Shown here piece after piece: positions 26,076-34,030 of a DNA stretch of 46,497 nt. This stretch comes from Pseudomonadota bacterium (GTDB lineage: Bacteria > Pseudomonadota > Alphaproteobacteria > Rickettsiales > RGZB01): assembly GCA_010031735.1 (NCBI GenBank), contig RGZB01000014.1, forward strand, positions 1-46,497, given 5' to 3'. The position numbers and the translations under genes were made by a program. A model generated the notes under the pieces. It saw only the letters and a list, made by a program, of their open reading frames with translations, did not search any database and was not told where the DNA came from. Numbering within the stretch: the first letter of the stretch is position 1; every line of letters starts with the position of its first letter.

Positions 26076-26145
26076 TTAAGAGGCCGTGGAGAGCCTCATG
26101 CTCGAAGCTCTCCACGCCCTGTTACGCTGTCAAAAGTCAATGACC

Positions 26146-26364
26146 TTACTTCATCTCCTGCTGCGCCTCAACGAGATAACCCTGAATCGTTTCAACCAAG
26201 CTCTTGGTGTTCATGAGTGTCTCAACGGCAACCGTGCTAAAATGCTCTGGTTTGACAATCGCATTAAGGCGATCACCAATTGAAAGCAGAGCCTCAATGC
26301 GTGCAGCTACAACTTCCAGCAGGCTTATTGCGTCGGTTACTGAGATATTGGGATTTTTACTCAT
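26146..26364 (-). CDS. Small helical protein, element
   Basis: A 72-residue protein. The start at 26364 follows AAAGGAG at good spacing; the frame is open to 26454, but that part overlaps the upstream gene. The product (MSKNPNISVTDAISLLEVVA...) is almost fully helical with regular Leu/Ile spacing, so a short coiled coil or bundle. The start overlaps the stop of the preceding gene by 8 bp, so the two are translationally linked. Not recognised. Confidence 0.65.
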   Translation of the reverse strand: MSKNPNISVTDAISLLEVVAARIEALLSIGDRLNAIVKPEHFSTVAVETLMNTKSLVETIQGYLVEAQQEMK

Positions 26365-26629
26365 GATTGTCTCCTTTGGTTGGGTTGTTTGGTACAGCAG
26401 CGCTACCATCACTTTCTTCAAGAGCTTTTGCACCCGCTTTTTCGCGCTCTTCACGTATTAGCCTTTTAGCAAGCTCTATGTACTTTTTATCGTCCTCTTC
26501 TTCCTCTATGCGCTGCTGTTCTTTCTCTACGTGACCATGAGATGTGAATAAGCTTAATAAACTTCTCGAAATATGTTCCTCTTCCTCTATACGACATTGC
26601 TCTTCTAATGAATGGATCGCATTGGTCAT
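26357..26629 (-). CDS. Small Glu-rich helical protein, element
   Basis: A 90-residue protein dominated by Glu, Lys and Arg (IEEEEHISRS, RIEEEEDDKKYIE), probably one or two long charged helices with a polar tail. GAGGAG precedes the ATG. It lies 2 bases after the lipoprotein gene and overlaps the next gene by 8 bp, so the three small genes are one operon. Function unknown. Confidence 0.65.
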   Translation of the reverse strand: MTNAIHSLEEQCRIEEEEHISRSLLSLFTSHGHVEKEQQRIEEEEDDKKYIELAKRLIREEREKAGAKALEESDGSAAVPNNPTKGDNHE

Positions 26630-26631
26630 GA

Positions 26632-26838
26632 CTACTTCTCCTCTTCGCGGATAAGTTCACAACCTTTGCCACCCGCATTGCTGCCGGTGTTCACTACCAG
26701 ATCATAAAGCTCTTGAGTGGTTACCCACTTCTCCACACCATTGCAGCGCACATGCTTCATCGGCATAGATTGCTTCGTATGTGGTGAGGTGGTGCAGGCG
26801 GTAAGTAGTATAGGAAGGATGATGAGAAATTTAGACAT
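26632..26838 (-). CDS. Small lipoprotein, element
   Basis: A 68-residue protein. The start at 26838 follows TAGGAG and opens a lipoprotein signal peptide (MSKFLIILPILLTAC, Cys15). The longer frame to 26943 is rejected. The mature part has two more Cys (near VRCNGVEKW and GGKGCELI), suggesting one disulfide. It heads the three-gene small operon beside tRNA-Asn. Phage spanin-type or plasmid entry-exclusion lipoproteins have similar size, but nothing in the sequence proves this. Confidence 0.65.
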   Translation of the reverse strand: MSKFLIILPILLTACTTSPHTKQSMPMKHVRCNGVEKWVTTQELYDLVVNTGSNAGGKGCELIREEEK

Positions 26839-26927
26839 AAGCGGTCTCCTACATGCGTTGTTGAACGTTTGTAGCCGCGAATGATTTGTAGGTAAGTTTG
26901 TATGTTGAAAGCGCTCTATAAAGAGCA

Positions 26928-26959
26928 TCTCACTGATATACAAAGACTAATCAGTGAGA
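26928..26959. repeat. Inverted repeat beside the right att site
   Basis: Perfect 10-bp arms TCTCACTGAT (26928-26937) and ATCAGTGAGA (26950-26959) with a 12-base spacer; the right arm overlaps the first 3 bases of the att repeat. A smaller hairpin (GCTCT/AGAGC, 26913-26926) and three TTTGTA repeats (26868, 26885, 26897) lie just inside. TTTGTATG also occurs near the left end (18803). Candidate recombinase or accessory-factor sites. Confidence 0.55.
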
Positions 26960-26978
26960 AATGGCTCCCCGGGAGGGA
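26957..26978. repeat. Right attachment site within tRNA-Asn
   Basis: A 22-bp exact copy of 18655-18676. It covers the CCA, discriminator, acceptor strand and part of the T stem of the tRNA gene plus 5 bases outside, so the tRNA stays intact at this end. Confidence 0.9.
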
Positions 26979-27036
26979 TTCGAACCCCCGACCATTCGAT
27001 TAACAGTCGAATGCTCTACCGCTGAGCTACCAGGGA
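26962..27036 (-). tRNA. tRNA-Asn (GTT)
   Basis: 75 bases with CCA encoded. Acceptor TCCCTGG pairs with CCGGGGA (one G-T), anticodon loop CTGTTAA gives GTT, T arm GGGTTCGAATCCC. The 3' end serves as the integration site of the adjacent element. Confidence 0.97.
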
Positions 27037-27158
27037 ACAAAGGTAAGCTGACAGAGGGGGAGAATTAAGCCCATTATCCGGTAAAATGCAAGTTTTTTCC
27101 TCGTTCTGCCGGCAGTAGCCATCGAGGAGGGCTTGAAAGTGCCGGAAATCCAGGAAAA

Positions 27159-30100
27159 TTAGTCCCCTCGGACGGCCAGGCAGGTGACATCACGGTCTTT
27201 CAGTTTATGGCAGCGGTCGCTCGCGTCAAAACGGCTGTAGAGGGGCCCTGCGCGCATCTGGTAGCGCGCATCTTTAAGCCCGAAGGTTTTCGGTACATAA
27301 ATGCTCAGTTTCAGCGCATTCAGTACGTCTTTATGTTTCTCGCTAAGCTCCTTCCAATGCTTGAGTACTTCGGATTCATCCTTGAAGCTTCCAAGCTGGA
27401 GCCAGTAGATCGTGCGGTCGGGATTGGCATCGTAGGTGAAACTGTCGGCCGTATGTTTTTCGGGCTGGAAGGCGAGCGATTTGATCGGGACACCCTTGCC
27501 GAGTTCGTAGATTACGGAGCAGGTAAGCGCCCCTTGTTTGAACAGCGTACAGGCTTGTGCGGCATCCTGCGAGTTGTTGAAGTTACCGACGCGTAGCGCC
27601 AGGCTCTTCGTACCGTCAGGATTATCCATCGACTGGGTTTTCATGCGCAGGCTTAAACCCTCGCGTGCAATGGTTTTGTCGAACAACTGGAAGGCATCCT
27701 CTTCGTTTGCGAAACTCGCAAGCTCGATCCAATAACCGCGTGCGCCCTCGCTCTTATCCGAGCCGAACCATCCGCCGGAACGCAAATCGAAATTCGGTTT
27801 TGCATCCGGTACCGCGACCACGCGGACATTCCGCGGTGTCGAGAGCGGTACGCGGACGGCTTCTGCCACCTCAACGGTACCTTGTTTTGCGGCTTCTGCA
27901 TCCGGCACCATGACGGGTTCGTCACTGCCGGCGGCGGGGCTCGGTGCGATCGCTTCGATATCGGCGATCGTGGCCTCTTTCTTCTGCCCTGCTGGATCCA
28001 TCGTACCTTCCGATGGATCCGGTGCTGCTCCTGCGAGCGGAGGAAGATCGGATTCAGCAACAGATGGGGTCGGGGTGGCGTGGCCGGTATCGATAGCGGT
28101 TGCGGGTGCAGGAGTGAAGGCCTTATTCTCGAGGGCCGCCAGCTGTTGCCAGAATTCGGCGTCGCTTTGTGCGTTACTCTTTTCGGTTTTCTTGATCGGT
28201 TTCGCGGCAGCAGGTTTTTGCGGGGTGGGCTCTATAGATTGCCTGGCAGGTTTCTCCGCCGGCGGCACCGGGGCTGCTACCGGTGGTTTGGATGCTTGCT
28301 GTTTCTTGATCGCGTTCAATTTTTTGAGGAGCACATCCGTGCTTTGCTGCATCTGCTCGCGATCGAGTTCTTCTTCGGTCTTGCCGGTATCCGCATGGTT
28401 TGCGGGTGGGTTGACCTTTACCTCTGGTGCAGAGGGTTTCGGCGGCGGGCCACCATGTTCGGTCTCCGTCGGGGTTTTATCATTGGCCGGTGGCAGCGGT
28501 GGCAATTCCGGTGGCAGCTCAGGTGTTGTCTGGGGTTTCGGCGCGTCCGGGGTTTCGATGCGCACGATCACATCCTCCGGTGGTGTGGAGGGTGCCGGCG
28601 CCGGCGCGTCTGCTTTTGCGGATTTCTTCTCCGCGCTCTTTGCCGGGGGTTCCGTTGGTTTGACTTCCGTCGGCTTCACCGGTTTGGCGGTTTCCTTCTC
28701 GGGAGCGGGTGTTGCTTCGAGCGGGGGGAGTTCGATTGTAGGCAGGGCAACGTTAGGTGCAGGGGCTGGCGCAGCGGCCGTCTCTTTCGGCGCGGCAATC
28801 GTAGCAGGGGCTTCCGGGATTTTTACAGGGGCAGGGGGCGTGGTGGTATCGATTACTGTCACGGCCGGTGCGGTGGTGGCTTCACGCTGTTTGCGTTCGG
28901 ATTCGATGGCTTTCTTCGCCGCCTCTACGCGCTCTGTTGCTTCTTTCGCGGCATCTTCCTTTGCTTTGGCGACCTTTGCCGCCTCGATGGCACCCGCTGC
29001 CTGTTTTGCGGCTTCGATGCGTGCCTGTTCGATTTTTTCAGCCGCACGTTTTGCAGCATCCAGACGGGCTTTGCGCTCCTCTTCATCGGCGATGATTTTT
29101 GCAGCAGCGACTTTCTCTGCCTCCTGGCGGTCGGCATCCTTGCGGATATCCTCCATCGACTGGTTCGGGTTCACCGGAAAGGGTTGCAGTGCGGCGGAGG
29201 GTGTTCCTTCAAGCGATACGGGAAGATCGGCGGGGGTTGGTGCTGCCTGTGCTACCACCGGTGCTACCGGTGCAGGCACCGCAGCGGGGGCAATCGTGTT
29301 ACCGCGTAGATTCTGCGTGATGGCTTGTGCCATTGCAGCGGTGTCGGTGGGTTTGTTTGCGGGAGCAGATGATTTTGCAGAAGGTGTCGCGGCATCGCGC
29401 ACCGAGAGCACGAAGAAAGGCTTGTTCGCAGGACTTTTCTGTGGGGGCACAGCAGTTGCGGCACTGACGGCGCTATCCACCGGGCTTTGATACGGTGCAA
29501 GTAAGCTTAAGACCTCGGGATCATTCTTCTCGCGTGCGATATCGACCGCGGATTGGCCTTTCATATTCACCGCACTCGTGTTCGCACCACCCATCAAAAG
29601 CAAACGAACGATCTTGCTGTTCTTGGTCTCCGCGGCTTTGAGGAGCGGTGTTTCATTCTGTTTGTTGACGGCATTCACATCCGCACCCGATTCCATGAGC
29701 AGGCGTGCGGCCCCTTGCTTGCCAGCGGCAACGGCACGCATCAAGGGCGTCCAGCCCTCGCTGTCTGCCATATCGACATAGGCGCCGTAACGGATCAGCA
29801 TCTTCACGATATCGACATTGTCCTGACGCGCGGCGAGATGGAGGGCAGTCGCACCACCCACATCGACCGCGTTCGGGTTCGCACCGGCAGAGAGCAGCAT
29901 CTCGGTCGTGGTGAAATTGCCTTTGAAGGCGGCGCGCATCAGCGGGGTGACATCGAATTTGCCGCGACTATTCGCAGAGTGGCGCTCGCGGATCAGGCGG
30001 GAAGCCTCCATCGTATCGCCATGTTCGATGGCATCGACGAGCGGTTCATCGAAGGAGGTTTCTTCAGCATGGGCGAGGGGAGCTACACCAAGCAGGCTTA

Positions 30101-30188
30101 CGGTGAGAAGAAGTCGCGCAGCACAAAGACTGCCCAGGATGGGACCAGAAGCCGGTATTTTCCAATTAAACCGCCAGTCTTTACGCAC
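27159..30188 (-). CDS. Ankyrin-repeat/SPOR-domain envelope protein
   Basis: A 1009-residue protein read from a GTG start preceded by AGGATAGG. Signal peptide or anchor about 24-42 (LLLTVSLLGVAPLAHA). Ankyrin repeats about 50-230 (TPLMRAAFKGN, TALHLAARQDN, TPLMRAVAAGK, TPLLKAAETKN). A very long Ala/Pro/Lys-rich region (about 235-800) contains alanine-rich helices with EEERKARLDAAKRAAEKIE-type repeats. Two C-terminal SPOR domains follow (about 820-905, GYWIELASF; and 925-1009, IYWLQLGSF). SPOR domains bind denuded septal peptidoglycan, ankyrins bind proteins, so a periplasm-spanning division or envelope scaffold is likely. Ankyrin plus paired SPOR in one chain is unusual. Confidence 0.88.
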   Translation of the reverse strand: MRKDWRFNWKIPASGPILGSLCAARLLLTVSLLGVAPLAHAEETSFDEPLVDAIEHGDTMEASRLIRERHSANSRGKFDVTPLMRAAFKGNFTTTEMLLSAGANPNAVDVGGATALHLAARQDNVDIVKMLIRYGAYVDMADSEGWTPLMRAVAAGKQGAARLLMESGADVNAVNKQNETPLLKAAETKNSKIVRLLLMGGANTSAVNMKGQSAVDIAREKNDPEVLSLLAPYQSPVDSAVSAATAVPPQKSPANKPFFVLSVRDAATPSAKSSAPANKPTDTAAMAQAITQNLRGNTIAPAAVPAPVAPVVAQAAPTPADLPVSLEGTPSAALQPFPVNPNQSMEDIRKDADRQEAEKVAAAKIIADEEERKARLDAAKRAAEKIEQARIEAAKQAAGAIEAAKVAKAKEDAAKEATERVEAAKKAIESERKQREATTAPAVTVIDTTTPPAPVKIPEAPATIAAPKETAAAPAPAPNVALPTIELPPLEATPAPEKETAKPVKPTEVKPTEPPAKSAEKKSAKADAPAPAPSTPPEDVIVRIETPDAPKPQTTPELPPELPPLPPANDKTPTETEHGGPPPKPSAPEVKVNPPANHADTGKTEEELDREQMQQSTDVLLKKLNAIKKQQASKPPVAAPVPPAEKPARQSIEPTPQKPAAAKPIKKTEKSNAQSDAEFWQQLAALENKAFTPAPATAIDTGHATPTPSVAESDLPPLAGAAPDPSEGTMDPAGQKKEATIADIEAIAPSPAAGSDEPVMVPDAEAAKQGTVEVAEAVRVPLSTPRNVRVVAVPDAKPNFDLRSGGWFGSDKSEGARGYWIELASFANEEDAFQLFDKTIAREGLSLRMKTQSMDNPDGTKSLALRVGNFNNSQDAAQACTLFKQGALTCSVIYELGKGVPIKSLAFQPEKHTADSFTYDANPDRTIYWLQLGSFKDESEVLKHWKELSEKHKDVLNALKLSIYVPKTFGLKDARYQMRAGPLYSRFDASDRCHKLKDRDVTCLAVRGD

Positions 30189-30502
30189 ACCACACCTATC
30201 CTGAACACAGCAGGTAGTAAGTTATCACCTCATTAATACCTAAATATGGTGCTCTGGCCAACATATATATAGGATTTCCTTGCGGTTTTCTGTGCGGTCG
30301 ACCTGCGTGGATAAGTGTGGGGTCACGGCCACAGGTCTGTCCTAAAAGGAAACGCAGGTGATTGCGTGATTCGGTTGCATGCAATCAAGCGTGAGCGCCA
30401 TTTTTATGCATCCCTTACAGGGAAAGTGGCGAACATGGTTGTTTGACCGATAGTTTCATTCACATAGAATTGTCGCTGGAGATTATTTGGAGGAGTAAAA
30501 TC
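30189..30502. other. Intergenic region between divergent genes, with possible structured leader
   Basis: 314 bases without a credible gene. It must hold promoters for the ankyrin/SPOR gene and for the receptor gene. Three possible hairpins lie in the receptor's leader: GACCTG...CAGGTC (about 30299-30337), GATTGC...GCAATC (about 30360-30387) and GCGCCA...TGGCG around CCCTTACAGGG (about 30394-30432). No known riboswitch consensus was recognised. Confidence 0.5.
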
Positions 30503-32506
30503 ATGCGCAACATTCTGTTTTCTACATCACTCGCAGCCGGAATGCTTCTGGCACTCGCGACACCCGCAACCGTCCGCGCACAAGATAGCGCGATTTCATC
30601 CATCGAAGAGTTGATGGGACAGAAAGTAACGCTCGTTTCACGTAAGGAAGAACGTGCGGTCGAAGCGGCAAGCTCGATCTACGTCATCACGCAGGAAGAT
30701 ATCCGCCGCTCCGGCATGACGAATATCCCGGAACTGCTCCGCATGGTGCCGGGCCTGCATGTCGCACGTGCCGATTCCAAAGGCTGGGTGGTCAGCGCCC
30801 GTGGTTTCTCCGACCAATTCTCGAACAAACTGCTCGTCATGATCGACGGCCGCACGGTATATAACCCTCTCTTCTCCGGTGTGTATTGGGATACGCAGGA
30901 TTATCCTCTCGAAGATATCGAACGTATCGAGGTGGTGCGTGGCCCGGGCGGTACGCTCTGGGGTGCAAATGCCGTGAACGGTGTGATCAATATCGTTACG
31001 AAGAAGGCAGAATTCACCCAAGGTAATTACGCATCCGTGGGCTTCGGTAACGAACTCCGCGGGCTTGCAGAAGCACGCCATGGCGGCAAGATCGGAGAGA
31101 ACACCTACTATCGCGTCTATGCGAAACACCAGGACAACGATGATTCATCGCTCATGAACGGCGATGATGCGGGTGATGCATGGCGTATGTCGCATTCCGG
31201 TTTCCGTATCGACACGCAGGCGCATAATGGTGCGACGCGTATCACCACGCAGGGCGATGCGTATTACGGACGTGAAGACTGGGATTATCTGGAGCCGAAC
31301 ATCGCGTCACCGATTCTGGTACGTCCGGCGCAGTTCAAAGAGGATGATATGGGTGGCAACTTCCTGACCCGTGTGGAGCACACGAACGAGGATGGTTCCA
31401 TTCATACGCTGCAAGCATACCTCGACAACTATTACCGCGACAACTTCTCGCTCGAACAAAGCGTCACCACGGCGGACTTGGATTACCAATACCAGTTCGA
31501 TGTCGGCAAACGCCACCAAGTCGTGGTGGGTGCAGGCTACCGGAGTACCTTCTTCGATCTGGAGTCGACCCCGCTCATCAACTATCCATTCACCCGCGCC
31601 AACGAGCAAACCGTGAGCGCGTTCGCGCAGGATAAGATCGCGCTGGTGCCAGATTCGGTGTTCCTGACACTCGGTTCGAAATTCGAGAACAACGACCACA
31701 CGCATTTCGAGATGCAGCCCTCGGCGCGTATCTCGTGGCTGCCGACGAGTAAACAAACCCTGTGGGCGGCCGTCTCCCGCGTGGTGCGTACGCCTAGTAT
31801 CAGTGAAGACTCGTTCTTAGGTACGGAACGTGCGTTCCCAGGGAACTTCCTCTTCCCGGGTGCGCCGGCGGGTTACATCACCTTCAACGGTTCGCCGCAA
31901 ACACAGTCGGAAGAACTCGTGGCCTACGAACTGGGTTATCGCGTGCAACCGACGGATACGGTCGCGGTCGATACCTCCGTGTTCTATAACGATTACGCAA
32001 AGCTGACGACGTTTGAGCGGGGTCTTCCGACTATCGACCGCCTGGGTCGTTTTGTGTTGCCCTATACCATCGACAATAATGCGGATGGTAAAGGTTACGG
32101 TGTGGAAAGCTCGGTGAACTGGGAAGTAACGCCGGATTGGAATTTATCGGCCGGTTATTCGCTCCTGGTCCTCGATATCGAGAACGATCCGGGCTCTACC
32201 GATCCGCGGAACGTTCTCACGGAACAGAAGTCTCCCCGCCATCAATTCAACATCCGTTCCAAACTGGATCTGCCGCATAACGTGAAACTGGATAACGCTG
32301 CCTACTGGGTAGATGATGTGCTCAATACCGATGCATATATTCGCTTCGATACCCGTCTGGCATGGGAAGCGACCGAAGGTGTGGAGCTCAGCCTGACCGG
32401 TCAGAACCTGTTCGACAACCATCATCCGGAATTCGATTCGGTGCTCTATGGCCAACCCACCCAGGTAGACCGTTCTATATTCGGACAAGTGAAGCTGCGC
32501 TTCTAG
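30503..32506 (+). CDS. TonB-dependent outer-membrane receptor
   Basis: A 667-residue protein. The ATG at 30503 follows GGAGGAG and starts a Sec signal peptide cleaved near VRAQ; the frame is open to 30443. A plug domain (about 45-155) contains IRRSGMTNIPELLRMVPGL and VVRGPGGTLWGANAVNGVIN, followed by a beta-barrel ending in aromatic Phe (QVKLRF), the usual outer-membrane signature. The substrate is unknown; the sequence style resembles receptors found with DUF4154/YfiR-like proteins, as here (78 bp downstream). No cobalamin or iron box was recognised upstream. Confidence 0.95.
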   Translation: MRNILFSTSLAAGMLLALATPATVRAQDSAISSIEELMGQKVTLVSRKEERAVEAASSIYVITQEDIRRSGMTNIPELLRMVPGLHVARADSKGWVVSARGFSDQFSNKLLVMIDGRTVYNPLFSGVYWDTQDYPLEDIERIEVVRGPGGTLWGANAVNGVINIVTKKAEFTQGNYASVGFGNELRGLAEARHGGKIGENTYYRVYAKHQDNDDSSLMNGDDAGDAWRMSHSGFRIDTQAHNGATRITTQGDAYYGREDWDYLEPNIASPILVRPAQFKEDDMGGNFLTRVEHTNEDGSIHTLQAYLDNYYRDNFSLEQSVTTADLDYQYQFDVGKRHQVVVGAGYRSTFFDLESTPLINYPFTRANEQTVSAFAQDKIALVPDSVFLTLGSKFENNDHTHFEMQPSARISWLPTSKQTLWAAVSRVVRTPSISEDSFLGTERAFPGNFLFPGAPAGYITFNGSPQTQSEELVAYELGYRVQPTDTVAVDTSVFYNDYAKLTTFERGLPTIDRLGRFVLPYTIDNNADGKGYGVESSVNWEVTPDWNLSAGYSLLVLDIENDPGSTDPRNVLTEQKSPRHQFNIRSKLDLPHNVKLDNAAYWVDDVLNTDAYIRFDTRLAWEATEGVELSLTGQNLFDNHHPEFDSVLYGQPTQVDRSIFGQVKLRF

Positions 32507-32584
32507 GCATTACGCCATGCGGGTTTCACCGAAACAATTTAGCGTAAACGGACTATTGCTTTTTGATGCAACGGAGGGTAGAAG

Positions 32585-33148
32585 ATGACACCCTTCCATA
32601 CATCAAAAACAGTATTATCCTCTCGCATGTTACGTCGAATAATCCTTGTTATTAGTCTCGTGGTAGCCTTCTCACTCGGGACCCGTGTTACTTGGGCACA
32701 GACCTCCGAGTACGACATCAAGGCACAGTTCATCTATAACATCCTTCGGATGACGGAGTGGAAATCTGCTGCCATCAAAAAGAATGGTCTGGTGCTCTGC
32801 ACACTCGGTGCCGATCCGTTTCATAGTGCACTTGATAAAGTGGCCGACAAGAGTTCCGATCTGAAAATCGTACTCAAACGTAACATCGTGCTTTCGGATG
32901 TTACAAGTTGCAATGCTCTCTACATCAGCTCGACCGAGAAAGATGTCGGTCGTATCATCCGTAAGATCGGCAGTGCGCCGATACTCACCTTCAGCGATAT
33001 GCAAGGCTTTGTCGATGAAAAGGGCATGGTGGGCTTCATCGATGTCGACGGGAAGATCCGCTTTGAGATCAACATGGCAAGCGTGAATGCGGCCGACCTC
33101 AAGCTGAGTGCGAAACTGCTCGAACTCTCACGTCGGATCGTGCGTTAA
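32585..33148 (+). CDS. YfiR/DUF4154 family periplasmic protein
   Basis: A 187-residue protein with an N-terminal membrane or signal segment (about 18-38) and a YfiR domain that starts YDIKAQFIYNILRMTEWK, with CTLGADPF, two Cys and the C-terminal NMASVNAADLKLSAKLLELSRRI. In Pseudomonas, YfiR is a periplasmic repressor of a c-di-GMP cyclase; related genes follow TonB receptors in many bacteria. No cyclase gene follows here. GGAGGG precedes the ATG. The stop overlaps the convergent methyltransferase stop (shared TTAA). Confidence 0.9.
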   Translation: MTPFHTSKTVLSSRMLRRIILVISLVVAFSLGTRVTWAQTSEYDIKAQFIYNILRMTEWKSAAIKKNGLVLCTLGADPFHSALDKVADKSSDLKIVLKRNIVLSDVTSCNALYISSTEKDVGRIIRKIGSAPILTFSDMQGFVDEKGMVGFIDVDGKIRFEINMASVNAADLKLSAKLLELSRRIVR

Positions 33149-34026
33149 GCCGTTCGCTCTGCGATACAGACATGCTCCCCACGGGTGCGCATCAGTAGTT
33201 CCCATTCCTTGGTACTCACATACGGCTTTTGCATCTCCTGGAAAAGATGGAGGCTTCGTTGTTCCATGCCGAAGAGTTTGACGAAAGCGGACATACGTTC
33301 CGGTGTCATGGCAAATCCTTCCATGCGCTCATGCCGCTTCTGCCACAGGCGCGAGAGCAGTCGGTCACGGCCGCGATCATCCATGAACGTGAAGGCAAAG
33401 AGGCTGCCCTTGGCACTCAGCTGCTGGATCTGGCGGAAAAGATCGGCGATGGTTGCCTCCGATAGATACATGCTTACCCCTTCCAGGATAAAAATGGATA
33501 CCGCGTTCTTATCAAAGCGTGGGTGGTTCGTAAGCACATCCTGTAATTTGGAGACGGAAAGGTCGGCAGGGACGAACTCGATGGGGGCTTGTAAGGAGGT
33601 GGCAAGGACGGCCGAGCGTTTGGCCGATTGGGTTTCAGGTTTATCGATCTCGAAGAAACGTGCGTTCGGGAACTGCCGTGATAAGCGCAGTGTCAGCGTA
33701 TCAAAGCCGGCACCGATCACCACCACCTGCCTAGCGCCATTCTGCAGATGCTCCACAGTCGCCGCCTCGATCACCCGCTTCCTGAGTGCGTAGTTGAGGA
33801 TCATGCCAGGATAGGCAAGGTTGACGAGGGTGCGCACCATGAAGCGGTAGGGTGGGAAGGTAAGATGCTTACCGTAGTGCGGTTTATGTGTAAGCGTGCG
33901 GATGAAGCTGAGCAGTAGCTCTGCGGATTCTTTGGGTACAAGAGAACCCCGCTTGCTATCGCGGGATAGAAATACCAGACCTTTAGAGACAAGGAGAGCG
34001 GACGCGCTCGTCGTGGATTCAGACAA
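33145..34026 (-). CDS. SAM-dependent methyltransferase, leucine carboxyl methyltransferase-like
   Basis: About 293 residues from a TTG start at 34026, four bases after the stop of the upstream gene; the open frame to 34215 is antisense-like over that gene and rejected. The SAM-binding loop is VVVIGAGFDTLTLRL, followed by FFEIDKPETQ and the acidic post-loop, then ILEGVSMYLSE. This is the PPM1/LCMT-like small-molecule methyltransferase family. With the acyltransferase upstream it forms a two-gene unit that could modify an acylated product. TTG starts are rare; the exact start is uncertain. Confidence 0.82.
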   Translation of the reverse strand: MSESTTSASALLVSKGLVFLSRDSKRGSLVPKESAELLLSFIRTLTHKPHYGKHLTFPPYRFMVRTLVNLAYPGMILNYALRKRVIEAATVEHLQNGARQVVVIGAGFDTLTLRLSRQFPNARFFEIDKPETQSAKRSAVLATSLQAPIEFVPADLSVSKLQDVLTNHPRFDKNAVSIFILEGVSMYLSEATIADLFRQIQQLSAKGSLFAFTFMDDRGRDRLLSRLWQKRHERMEGFAMTPERMSAFVKLFGMEQRSLHLFQEMQKPYVSTKEWELLMRTRGEHVCIAERTA

Positions 34027-34030
34027 AGGC

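Larger units (their letters stand above)
18655..26978. mobile_element. Integrated element (about 8.3 kb) at the 3' end of tRNA-Asn
   Basis: The two ends share a perfect 22-bp direct repeat (18655-18676 and 26957-26978). The right copy covers the last 17 bases of the tRNA-Asn gene plus 5 flanking bases; the left copy is the displaced duplicate. Inside the left end is the start of a tyrosine integrase reading frame, cut off after about 46 residues. The DNA is more AT-rich than both flanks. Cargo, left to right: gene fragments, a helicase operon of three large genes on the minus strand, a 3' gene remnant and three small minus-strand genes. The element can no longer excise by itself, because no intact recombinase is present. 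Confidence 0.88.

Noticed and set aside
27882-29490. Two long plus-strand open frames (475 and 526 residues) opposite the ankyrin/SPOR gene
   Set aside because: They are antisense shadows of its low-complexity Ala/Pro/Lys region; composition (Cys/Arg- or Ser/Gly-rich) and absence of start signals do not support genes.
30189-30502. Known riboswitch (cobalamin, c-di-GMP, TPP) before the TonB receptor
   Set aside because: Hairpins are present, but none of the conserved boxes of these classes could be found by eye.
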